A DNA stretch of 33,631 nt from Defluviicoccus sp. (GTDB lineage Bacteria > Pseudomonadota > Alphaproteobacteria > MPNO01), in the NCBI GenBank assembly GCA_028820505.1, contig JAPPIT010000020.1, positions 1 through 33,631 on the forward strand, given 5' to 3'. The stretch's first letter is position 1. Each line of letters opens with the position of its first letter. Shown in pieces: positions 6,896 to 14,164 of the stretch. The notes below the pieces were generated by a model. The model was not told the origin of the DNA and ran no database searches. It saw only the letters and a list, made by a program, of their open reading frames with translations. Both the position numbers and the translations under genes were made by a program.

Positions 6896-8779
6896 ATGGC
6901 GACGAAGCTAGCCGAGTCGCGGCCGGACGGAGAATTGCAGCGCAAGTCCGTCGATGCCGTGGTCATCCGCTTCGCGGGCGATTCGGGCGACGGGATGCAG
7001 TTGACGGGGACCCAGTTCACCCAGTCGACGGCTCTGATGGGGAACGACCTTGCGACGTTCCCGGATTTCCCGGCCGAGATCAGGGCGCCGGTGGGCACCA
7101 CCTACGGCGTGTCCGCGTTCCAGATCAACTTCGCGTCCTACGACATCATGACGCCGGGCGATGCGCCGGACGTTCTGGTGGCGATGAACCCGGCGGCGCT
7201 CAAGGTGCATCTGCGCGACGTGCCCAAAGGCGGCACCATCGTGCTCAACACCGATGCCTTCACCGACCGTAACATCGCCAAGGCGGGCTTCGGCGCGAAC
7301 CCGCTCGAGGACGGAACGCTCGACAATTACGTCACCATCGAGATCGACATCCAGAAGATGACGCTGGCCGCCGTCGCGGACATCGGGGTCACCAACAAGG
7401 AAGCCGTCCGCTGCAAGAATATGTGGGCGCTCGGCCTGATGTGCTGGATGTACGACCGCGACCGGCAGCCGACCGTCGACTGGATAAACCAGCGCTTCGG
7501 CGAGCGCGCGCCGGCGATCGCCAAGGCCAACGTCGCCGCGCTCAATGCCGGTCACGCCTACGGAGAGACGGCGGAGCTGCCGAGCGGCATCCCGGCCTAT
7601 ATCGTCCCCAAGGCGGACGTGCAGCCGGGCGTCTACCGCGCGGTCACCGGCACCGAGGCGATCGCCTGGGGACTCGTGACCGGCGCGCGGAAGGCGGGCC
7701 TGGAACTGTTCTTCGGCTCGTACCCGATTACCCCTGCGTCGGCGCTGCTCCACACGCTCTCGAACCTCAAGCAGTACGGCGTGACCACCTTCCAGGCGGA
7801 GGACGAGATCGCCGCGGTGTGCTCCGCGATCGGCGCCTCCTTCGCCGGTTCCATCGGCGTCACGTCGAGCTCGGGTCCCGGCGTCGCGCTGAAGACCGAG
7901 GGGATCACGCTGGCCTTCGCCGCCGAACTGCCGCTGGTGGTCGTCAACAGCCAGCGCGGCGGCCCGTCGACCGGACTCCCGACCAAGACGGAGCAATCGG
8001 ACCTTTACCAGGCGGTCTATGGCCGCAACGCGGATTCGCCGCTTCCCGTCGTCGCGTCCTGCACCGCCGGCGACTGCTTCTTCGCGGCGATCGAAGCGGT
8101 CAGGATCGCCGTCACCTACATGACCCCGGTGATTTTGCTGACCGACGGCTACCTCGCCAACGCGGCGGAGCCGTGGGAAATCCCGGACGTCGACGGAATC
8201 CCCGAATTCAAGGTCGATTTCGCGACCGCGAGCGACGATTTCCACCCCTTCCTGCGCGACGGGAAGACGCTGGCGCGAAACTGGCCGGTTCCCGGGACGC
8301 CCGGCCTGATGCACCGGATCGGGGGCATCGAGAAGAGTTACGACACCGGTCACATCTCCTACGACCCGGAGAACCACCACCGCATGACCAAGGTGCGGGC
8401 GGCCAAGGTGGACGGTATCGCCGACGACATCCCGCTGCAGGAGGTGGCTTCAGGGCCGTCGAAGGGAAGGCTCGCCGTGGTCGGCTGGGGCTCGACGTTC
8501 GGTGCGATCAACCAGGCGGTGGAGCGCTCGCTCGCCGGGGGGCTCGACGTCGCGCACATCCACATCCGCCATATCTGGCCGCTGCCGCGCAATCTCGGCG
8601 ACCTGCTGGCGGGGTACGAGAAGATACTGGTCCCGGAGATGAACAACGGCCAGCTGATCACCGTACTGCGCGACCGGTTCCTCGTCCCCGCCGAGGGTCT
8701 GAACCAGATTTCCGGCCTGCCCTTCAAGGTCTCCGATCTCGAAGCGGCGATCCGCGAGCGCATGGAGGGCCAGCCATGA
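6896..8779 (+). CDS. korA: 2-oxoacid:ferredoxin oxidoreductase, alpha (fused gamma-alpha) subunit
   Basis: A 627-residue subunit of a thiamine-diphosphate 2-oxoacid:ferredoxin oxidoreductase, most like KorA of 2-oxoglutarate:ferredoxin oxidoreductase. The gamma domain comes first (VIRFAGDSGDG at residues 23-33, FPAEIRAPVGTTYGV), then the alpha domain with GTEAIAWG, SYPITPAS from about residue 275, SSSGPG and QRGGPSTGLPTKTEQSDL from about 353. It oxidatively decarboxylates the 2-oxoacid to the acyl-CoA and reduces ferredoxin in the cytoplasm. I chose ATG 6896 because the family begins shortly before the RFAG motif; the open frame upstream is the non-coding complement of the hydroxylase operon. 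The stop overlaps korB (ATGA). 2-Oxoglutarate is the likeliest substrate, though pyruvate or branched oxoacids are not excluded. Confidence 0.9.
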   Translation: MATKLAESRPDGELQRKSVDAVVIRFAGDSGDGMQLTGTQFTQSTALMGNDLATFPDFPAEIRAPVGTTYGVSAFQINFASYDIMTPGDAPDVLVAMNPAALKVHLRDVPKGGTIVLNTDAFTDRNIAKAGFGANPLEDGTLDNYVTIEIDIQKMTLAAVADIGVTNKEAVRCKNMWALGLMCWMYDRDRQPTVDWINQRFGERAPAIAKANVAALNAGHAYGETAELPSGIPAYIVPKADVQPGVYRAVTGTEAIAWGLVTGARKAGLELFFGSYPITPASALLHTLSNLKQYGVTTFQAEDEIAAVCSAIGASFAGSIGVTSSSGPGVALKTEGITLAFAAELPLVVVNSQRGGPSTGLPTKTEQSDLYQAVYGRNADSPLPVVASCTAGDCFFAAIEAVRIAVTYMTPVILLTDGYLANAAEPWEIPDVDGIPEFKVDFATASDDFHPFLRDGKTLARNWPVPGTPGLMHRIGGIEKSYDTGHISYDPENHHRMTKVRAAKVDGIADDIPLQEVASGPSKGRLAVVGWGSTFGAINQAVERSLAGGLDVAHIHIRHIWPLPRNLGDLLAGYEKILVPEMNNGQLITVLRDRFLVPAEGLNQISGLPFKVSDLEAAIRERMEGQP

Positions 8780-9807
8780 ACGTCCAGACTCCCGTCGAGC
8801 AGCTCAAGCCGGCCGATTACGCGTCGGACCAGGAGGTTCGCTGGTGCCCCGGCTGCGGCGATTACGCGATCGTGAAATCGGTGCAGCGGACAATGGCCGA
8901 TCTCAAGCTCGCGCCCGAGGATTTGGTGTTCATTTCCGGCATCGGCTGCGCGGCCCGTTTCCCCTACTACATGGCGACGTACGGGTTCCACACGATCCAC
9001 GGCCGGGCGCCGGCGATCGCGACGGGCACCAAGCTCGCCAATCCCGAGCTCGACATCTGGGTGGTGATGGGCGACGGCGATTGCCTGTCGATCGGCGGCA
9101 ACCACACGCTGCACGCGATCAGGCGCAACGTCGACATCCAGATGCTGCTGTTCAACAACGAGATCTACGGCCTCACCAAGGGCCAGTACTCGCCCACCTC
9201 GCGGCTCGGAACGCGCTCGCCATCGACCCCGCAGGGCTCGGTCGATGCGCCGGTCAACGCGACCGTGTTCGCGCTCGGCGCCGGCGCCCGCTTCGTGGCG
9301 CGGTCGGTCGACACCAACCAGAAGCACCTGCCCGAGATTCTCAAGCGGGCGCACGCCCATCGCGGCGCGTCCTTCGTGGAGATCATCCAGAACTGCATCG
9401 TCTACAACGACGGCGCGTTCTCGGGGTGGACCGACAAGGCGGCGGCCGCCGATTCGCAGATCCAGGTCGAGCACGGCAAGAAGCTGATCTTCGGCAAGGA
9501 CGGCGACAGGGGGTTGAGGCTCGACCGCAATTCCCTCAGCCTCGAAGTCGTGACCGTCGGGGACAACGGCGTCGCCGAGGACGACATCCTGGTCCATGAC
9601 GAGACCAACCGGGTGCTCGCCAATCTTCTCGGCGCGATGGAACACCCGGAATATCCCGTGGCGATCGGCGTGCTCTACTGCGATCCGGCGGAGACCTACG
9701 ACTCAGCGGTTCACCGGCAGATCGCGGAGTCCGTCGAAAAGACGCCGCCGACGGACCTCAACGCCATGCTGCGGCGCGGCCGTACCTGGACGGTGGCGCC
9801 CAGCTGA
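8776..9807 (+). CDS. korB: 2-oxoacid:ferredoxin oxidoreductase, beta (TPP-binding) subunit
   Basis: A 343-residue partner of korA, overlapping it by four bases. It begins with the cluster-proximal WCPGCGDYAI (residues 23-32), followed by GIGCAARFPYY, the thiamine-diphosphate motif running from GDGDCLSIGGNH (about residue 99) to NNEIYGLTKGQYSPTS (about residue 127), and SFVEIIQNCIVYNDGAF. No ferredoxin-like 8-iron domain is present, consistent with the two-subunit KorAB architecture. The complex releases acyl-CoA and CO2 and reduces ferredoxin. In Thauera and Azoarcus, KorAB enzymes supply low-potential electrons for benzoyl-CoA reductase. A similar service to the neighbouring ferredoxin-dependent reductase is an attractive inference. 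No separate ferredoxin gene is visible in the window. Confidence 0.9.
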   Translation: MNVQTPVEQLKPADYASDQEVRWCPGCGDYAIVKSVQRTMADLKLAPEDLVFISGIGCAARFPYYMATYGFHTIHGRAPAIATGTKLANPELDIWVVMGDGDCLSIGGNHTLHAIRRNVDIQMLLFNNEIYGLTKGQYSPTSRLGTRSPSTPQGSVDAPVNATVFALGAGARFVARSVDTNQKHLPEILKRAHAHRGASFVEIIQNCIVYNDGAFSGWTDKAAAADSQIQVEHGKKLIFGKDGDRGLRLDRNSLSLEVVTVGDNGVAEDDILVHDETNRVLANLLGAMEHPEYPVAIGVLYCDPAETYDSAVHRQIAESVEKTPPTDLNAMLRRGRTWTVAPS

Positions 9808-9827
9808 GGCGGCCGCCGAAGGCCGTC

Positions 9828-10286
9828 CTACGCTTCGAGCAGCGGTGAGAGGCGCGCCGCGGCGTCGGCGGCGAAGGGATTCACGAACTCGACGCCGCCC
9901 AGGCGACGGCCGTGCTGCATGTCCTCGCTGAGGATCGCCGAGCATCCGGCCTGCCGTACCGCCGCCCAGAGCATGGCGTCCCAAAAGGAGATCCGGTGTT
10001 CCTCGACCGCGCCCATCGCGTCGACGAGCGCCGAATCGTCCGCCGAGGTCACCTGGAAAACATCGAGCCAGCTTCGCACGAAAGCGGTTGCCCGATCGGG
10101 TTGGAGCAGCCTCTTCCGCGTCGTCGCGTGGAAGAACTCGGCAAGCGCCTGCATCGCGAGTACGCAGTCGCACAGCGCTGCCCGCCCCATGAGGTCCTTG
10201 GCTCGTCGGTGCCGTTCGCCTGCATCGCGGTCGACGGCATAGACGAGGATGTTGGTGTCGAGCGAGAAGCGGCCCTTAACGGTCAT
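9828..10286 (-). CDS. PIN-domain ribonuclease toxin (VapC-like)
   Basis: A 152-residue protein with the acidic residues expected of a PIN nuclease: D10 in SLDTNILVY, E50 in LAEFFH, D103 in SFWDAMLWAA and D122 in LSEDMQ. VapC-type toxins cut tRNA or rRNA when freed from their antitoxin. The gene overlaps the upstream antitoxin by 11 bases, the usual antitoxin-first order, and its start (ATG 10286) lies inside that gene. All four catalytic acids are present, so it is probably active. It sits tail-to-tail with korB, 20 bases away. Target RNA cannot be predicted. Confidence 0.85.
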   Translation of the reverse strand: MTVKGRFSLDTNILVYAVDRDAGERHRRAKDLMGRAALCDCVLAMQALAEFFHATTRKRLLQPDRATAFVRSWLDVFQVTSADDSALVDAMGAVEEHRISFWDAMLWAAVRQAGCSAILSEDMQHGRRLGGVEFVNPFAADAAARLSPLLEA

Positions 10287-10521
10287 ACAGGGTATCTCGC
10301 TCGACCCGGAGCCCGCCGAGCGAAGCGCCTTCGTCCAGCCGTTCCATCATTCTCCGGTGGACGGCGGCCCAGTCCGGATCGGCCGTCTTGTCGGCGCTAT
10401 GCGGCACCAGCTTTGCGATCGGGCGGCCGCGCCGGGTGATCACGATGTCTTCGCCGCGCTCGACATCCCTGATCAGCCGGGAGAACTCCTGGTTGGCAGT
10501 CATCAGCGAGACGGTGCGCAT
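10276..10521 (-). CDS. Phd/YefM-type antitoxin
   Basis: An 81-residue protein of the prevent-host-death family. The N-terminal DNA-binding fold reads MRTVSLMTANQEFSRLIRDV, then GEDIVITRRGRPIAKLVP, the classic Phd/YefM signature. The C-terminal 40 residues are charged and would wrap the toxin. It overlaps the PIN toxin by 11 bases. Autoregulation is supported by a perfect palindrome over its own promoter (10542-10558). Phd-type antitoxins with PIN toxins are a common pairing. Confidence 0.85.
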   Translation of the reverse strand: MRTVSLMTANQEFSRLIRDVERGEDIVITRRGRPIAKLVPHSADKTADPDWAAVHRRMMERLDEGASLGGLRVERDTLYDR

Positions 10522-10541
10522 TGGTCCGAACCCATTGTAGG

Positions 10542-10579
10542 ATATACTATAAGTATATGAGCGGCGTGCGGACGGTCAA
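10542..10579 (-). promoter_or_regulatory. Promoter and palindromic operator of the toxin-antitoxin pair
   Basis: ATATACTATAAGTATAT (10542-10558) is a perfect palindrome with 7-base arms. On the minus strand one arm contains TATACT (10552-10557), placed 16 bases after TTGACC (10574-10579), giving a near-consensus promoter reading toward the antitoxin, whose ATG is at 10521. The palindrome overlaps the -10, as expected for autorepression by the antitoxin or the complex. It is a strikingly AT-rich island in GC-rich DNA. Confidence 0.75.
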
Positions 10580-10693
10580 GGTACGAGCCGTTGGAGGCGG
10601 CGCCGGAACGGCCCCGATATCCCGGGAGCGGGTCTTTACCGGCCTCGACTGCTCGCTATCATGGCGCCGGCCGAAACCGGGAGGGGATCCTCG

Positions 10694-12040
10694 ATGCCGA
10701 GAAGCGTTGCCGTCGTGGGGTCGGGTCCCGGCGGCATGTATGTCGCGCAGGGGCTGATCGACCGGTCCCCCGGCTGCCGCGTCGACGTCTTCGACCGCCT
10801 GCCCTCGCCGTTCGGGCTGATCCGGGGCGGGGTCGCGCCCGACCACCAGACGACCAAGAAGATCTCCCGCGCCTTCGAGAAGACCATGCTGTCGGGCGGC
10901 GTGCGCTTCGTCGGCAATGTCGAGATCGGGCGCGACGTGGAAATCGGCGAGATCGAGCGGATCTACGACGCGGTCGTGCTCGCCTACGGCGCGCCCCACG
11001 ACAACCGGCTCGGCATCGCCGGCGAGGACAAGACGAACGTCTTCGGCTCCAACGCTTTCGTCGGCTGGTACAACTGCCATCCGGACTTCATCGACCTCGA
11101 CCCCGACCTCGATATCGGGACGGCGGTGGTGATCGGCGTCGGCAATGTCGCCGTCGACGTCGCCCGGGTGCTCGCCAAGACCCGGAAGGAGATGTCGGTC
11201 ACCGACCTTCCGGATTACGCGGCGGATACCATCGAGGCCTCGCCGATCGAGGACATCTACATGTTCGGACGGCGGGGGCCGGTGGAGGCGGTGTTCACCA
11301 ATGTCGAGCTGCGCGAGATGGGCCAGCTCGAAGACGCGCAGCCCATCGTCCATCTCGAGCAGCTGCCGGAGGAAGTGGTTGCGCCCCACATGAGCGACCG
11401 CGATCTGCGGCTGCGCACCCGCAATGTCGAGACGCTCAGGAGCTTCGCCGACGTTTCCGGCGACGGGAAACGCAAGCGGGTTCATTTCCGCTTCTTCTGC
11501 TCGCCGGTGGAGATCCTCGGCGGCGACCGGGTCGAGGGCGTGAGAATGGAGAAGACCCGGGTCGAGGACGGCCGCGCGGTGCCGACCGGGGAGACCTTCG
11601 AGATCCCCTGCGGCATGGTCATCACCTGCATCGGCTCGCGCGCCGAGGCCATCGATTCGGTGCCGTTCGACGACCGCAAGGGGATCGTCGTCCACGAGGC
11701 CGGGCGGGTGCGCGACGGGCTCTACGCCGCGGGCTGGGTAAAGCGCGGCGCGGTCGGCACCATCGGCACCAACAAGAACGATTCGCTCGACGTGGTGGAC
11801 CGGATGATCGCCGAGTTCTCCGGCGCGGAAAGGGACGGGCCCGACGAATTCGACCGGATCGCCGCCGGGCGCGGCCTGCGCGTGGTCTCCTACCCCGACT
11901 GGCAGATCATCGACCGGCTGGAGGAAGAAGCCGCCCCCGACGGCGCGCCGCGCAGGAAGTTCGCCACCCCCGAGGCGATGCTCGCCGCGCTGGACGGGAA
12001 CGGAGGCCAGGTGACGAAGACGCGCAATACGGGAAATTGA
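10694..12040 (+). CDS. fprA: Ferredoxin-NADP+ reductase, adrenodoxin-reductase type
   Basis: A 448-residue flavoprotein of the FprA/adrenodoxin reductase family, which moves electrons between NADPH and ferredoxin. Visible are the FAD dinucleotide motif VVGSGPGGMY (residues 7-16), the family hallmark PFGLIRGGVAPDHQTTKKI, the NADP-binding IGVGNVAVDVARVL (about 147-160) and the second FAD contact GWVKRGAVGTIGTNKND (from about 346). I chose ATG 10694 because GGGAGGGGAT precedes it and the N-terminal beta strand starts there; an ATG at 10661 would add 11 poorly conserved residues. It is divergent from the toxin-antitoxin pair. Since Hnr and KorAB both use ferredoxin, this enzyme could link that pool to NADP(H). 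That link is inference. A degenerate copy of its C-terminus lies near 16979-17101. Confidence 0.88.
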   Translation: MPRSVAVVGSGPGGMYVAQGLIDRSPGCRVDVFDRLPSPFGLIRGGVAPDHQTTKKISRAFEKTMLSGGVRFVGNVEIGRDVEIGEIERIYDAVVLAYGAPHDNRLGIAGEDKTNVFGSNAFVGWYNCHPDFIDLDPDLDIGTAVVIGVGNVAVDVARVLAKTRKEMSVTDLPDYAADTIEASPIEDIYMFGRRGPVEAVFTNVELREMGQLEDAQPIVHLEQLPEEVVAPHMSDRDLRLRTRNVETLRSFADVSGDGKRKRVHFRFFCSPVEILGGDRVEGVRMEKTRVEDGRAVPTGETFEIPCGMVITCIGSRAEAIDSVPFDDRKGIVVHEAGRVRDGLYAAGWVKRGAVGTIGTNKNDSLDVVDRMIAEFSGAERDGPDEFDRIAAGRGLRVVSYPDWQIIDRLEEEAAPDGAPRRKFATPEAMLAALDGNGGQVTKTRNTGN

Positions 12041-12064
12041 GCCCCCGGGGCGTTACGCCGGGCT
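12040..12064 (+). terminator. Possible terminator after the ferredoxin reductase
   Basis: AGCCC and GGGCT pair outside GGCG-TTA-CGCC, with a four-base CCGG bulge on the left, directly at the fprA stop and followed by a weakly T-rich TTCTAATTCT. The bulge and interrupted T-tract make efficiency uncertain. Confidence 0.35.
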
Positions 12065-12125
12065 TCTAATTCTCTAAGGTTATCCGGGGAACGGGCCGTG
12101 GCAGGACCTGATCGGGGAGGAAACC

Positions 12126-12983
12126 TTGCCCGATGCACCTCGGAAGAAGGTCAGCATCGAGCGCCTGCTGACGATGAAGGAGCGGGGCGATACCATCGTC
12201 GCGCTCGGCGTATACGATTCGCCCATGGCGGCCTGGGCGGACAGCATCGGCTTCGAGATTTTCGTGATCGGCAATTCCGGTCCGATGTCGCTGTTCGGCC
12301 ACCAGGCCGCGACGACGGTAAGGGCGGACGAGCTCCTGTTCATGACGCGGGCGGTAAGTCGGGTCACCCGATACGCCCTGATCGTCGCGACCATGCCCTA
12401 TATGAGCTACGCCGCCTCACGCGAGGAGTCGGTTCGCACCGCGGCTTGGCTGGTAAGCGAGGGCGGCGCAGATTGCGTGCAATGCCACGGGAACCTGCAG
12501 ACCGCCGAGTTCATTGCCGCCATTACCGGGGCGGGCGTTCCGGTATACGCACATCTCGGCCTGCAATCGGTGCGCAAGACAGAGCAGAGCGGGTTCGGCC
12601 TGAAGGGTCGAACGGCTGACGCCGCAAAACGGATCGTCGACGAGGCCCGCGCGATGGTGGACGCGGGCGCCTTCGCGATCATGCTGGAGCATGTCCCGGT
12701 CGAATTGACACGGACAATCCGGGAAATGGTGCCGGTTCCGGTGATCAGCTTGGGCTCGGGCGCGGATGCCGACGGCGTCTATCTCGTCAGCGCCGACCTG
12801 ATCGGCTACAGCGTTTTCCGGAAGCCGGCGACGGCAGGGCAGTTCGCGGACGTGAAGCCGGTCGTCGAAGAAGCTCTGAAAGCGTACGCTTCTCAGGTTC
12901 GCAGCGGGGAATATCCGTCGGAAGAACAGACGAAGCACATGGATCCGGAGGCGTTGGAAGAACTCCGGAAGTCGATCGAATAA
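12126..12983 (+). CDS. PanB-like (ketopantoate hydroxymethyltransferase fold) protein lacking metal ligands
   Basis: A 285-residue TIM-barrel protein clearly related to PanB: GVYDSPMAAWADSIG, the glycine-rich G-N-S-G, GHQAATTVRADEL, MPYMSYA, VYAHLGLQ, GRTADAAKRIVDEA and LEHVPVEL align along its length. PanB adds a hydroxymethyl group to 2-oxoisovalerate using Mg2+. Here the three E. coli Mg2+ ligands are replaced (D45 to N50, D84 to T89, E114 to H121), K112 is Q119, while the glutamate equivalent to E181 is kept (E188). It is therefore probably not a pantothenate enzyme; it may act on another carbon-carbon bond, as in the wider PEP-mutase/isocitrate lyase superfamily, or bind a ligand. The start is a TTG at 12126, five bases after GGGGAGG; the next in-frame ATG is 48 bases on. 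It leads an operon with an ABC importer, 22 bases upstream of the binding protein gene. Confidence 0.8.
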   Translation: MPDAPRKKVSIERLLTMKERGDTIVALGVYDSPMAAWADSIGFEIFVIGNSGPMSLFGHQAATTVRADELLFMTRAVSRVTRYALIVATMPYMSYAASREESVRTAAWLVSEGGADCVQCHGNLQTAEFIAAITGAGVPVYAHLGLQSVRKTEQSGFGLKGRTADAAKRIVDEARAMVDAGAFAIMLEHVPVELTRTIREMVPVPVISLGSGADADGVYLVSADLIGYSVFRKPATAGQFADVKPVVEEALKAYASQVRSGEYPSEEQTKHMDPEALEELRKSIE

Positions 12984-13005
12984 ACCGCAACAAGGGAGGA
13001 ATCTG

Positions 13006-14139
13006 ATGTCTCGAACCAAGTCTCACGGCAAACGGGCGACGCTTGCGGTCGCGGCCGCGGCAATCGCCTTCGCCGCTGCGCCCGCGCTCGCGGACCCGCT
13101 TTCTAAGGCGAGTCTCACCTTGGACGAGTTGGTAGCCGGCTCGAAGAAGGAAGGAAAGCTTGTCTTCTATACCTCGATCCCGGTCAAGTCGGCGCGCGTG
13201 GTGCTCGCCAAGTTCGGCAAGAAGCACCCCTGGCTCAAGACGTCCTTCATCCGCAAGGGCGGCCCGGTGCTGGCGCAGCAGTTCTATGCCGACAAGAAGA
13301 GCGGCGTCGAAAAAGCCGACGTGGTGAACTCGGGGGCGGCGGAAGTCTATACCGACTGGCACAAGCAGGGCTTCCTGGCGAAGATCGACAACCTTCCCGA
13401 ATGGGGCGCCATGCGCGGGGTCTCTCAGGGGCCGGGCGGCACCTACGTCTCCTATCTCTTCGTTTCCCAGCCGATGTTCTGGAACACCAAGCTGGTCAAG
13501 GAAGCGGACGTGCCGGACGATCTTTGGGAGCTCGCCGACCCGAAATGGAAGGACAAGCTCGCGTCGGGCAATCCCATCGTCGGCGGCGCGGCCATGAACT
13601 GGTACAGCTGGGTCTGCGACTGCCGGAAGCAGATCAAGGGGAGCAATCGTCCGCCGTCGGGCCTCGGCGCCAAGTGGATGGAGGCGATGCGCAAGAACGA
13701 CATGGTGCTTCCCGGTCAGGTCGGCCCGCTGACCAATACGGTGGTGCGCGGGCAGGCGCATATCGGGGTATCCCAGTGGATGGGATCGGTGACCCGGGCG
13801 ATCAAGGACGGCGCGCCGATCGACTACAAGTATCCGAAGCAGGGAACCATCGGCCAGCACTGGGTCGGAGCGGTAAACGTCAAGGCGCAGAATCCCTATT
13901 CGGCGCGGCTGTTGCTCAACTGGCTGATGTCGCGCGAGGGCCAGATCGCGCTGATCGAGGAGCTCGGCACCCATTCCGGGCGGAAGGACATCGTGACCCA
14001 CGAACACTTCCCGCTTAAGCGCGGCGCGGTGACCTTCGACAAGTTGTGGATCATGGATCTGGAAGCGATTACCGCCGAGGACACTCGCAATTTCGTCAGC
14101 TACGTGTCCAAGGCACTGACGGGCAAGGCGGTCAAGTAG
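13006..14139 (+). CDS. ABC importer periplasmic binding protein (family 1, Fe3+/putrescine-like fold)
   Basis: A 377-residue exported binding protein with a clear Sec signal peptide (basic MSRTKSHGKR, hydrophobic alanine-rich stretch, cleavage likely after APALA near residue 29). The mature part begins with a domain of the family-1 type (KKEGKLVFYTSIP, VLAKFGKKHPWLK), with LADPKWKDKLASGNP in the middle and LLLNWLMSREGQIALIEELGTHSGR near the C-terminus. Such proteins deliver ferric iron, phosphonates, thiamine-like or organic ligands. The tandem tyrosines of FbpA-type iron binders are not evident, so iron is not assured. ATG 13006 follows AAGGGAGGA. The permease gene starts 26 bases after its stop. 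Confidence 0.85.
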   Translation: MSRTKSHGKRATLAVAAAAIAFAAAPALADPLSKASLTLDELVAGSKKEGKLVFYTSIPVKSARVVLAKFGKKHPWLKTSFIRKGGPVLAQQFYADKKSGVEKADVVNSGAAEVYTDWHKQGFLAKIDNLPEWGAMRGVSQGPGGTYVSYLFVSQPMFWNTKLVKEADVPDDLWELADPKWKDKLASGNPIVGGAAMNWYSWVCDCRKQIKGSNRPPSGLGAKWMEAMRKNDMVLPGQVGPLTNTVVRGQAHIGVSQWMGSVTRAIKDGAPIDYKYPKQGTIGQHWVGAVNVKAQNPYSARLLLNWLMSREGQIALIEELGTHSGRKDIVTHEHFPLKRGAVTFDKLWIMDLEAITAEDTRNFVSYVSKALTGKAVK

Positions 14140-14164
14140 CCGCGACCGCAACCGGGCAGGCACG

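Noticed and set aside
10661..10693. Upstream ATG start for the ferredoxin reductase
   Set aside because: The ATG at 10694 has the better ribosome site and opens directly on the FAD-binding strand.
12114..12140. ATG at 12133 as the start of the PanB-like gene
   Set aside because: It is out of frame with the PanB-like protein; the TTG at 12126 has correct frame and spacing.
12787..14163. Long antisense frame opposite the binding protein gene
   Set aside because: Arg/His-rich composition typical of shadows in GC-rich DNA. The plus strand has a signal peptide and family motifs.
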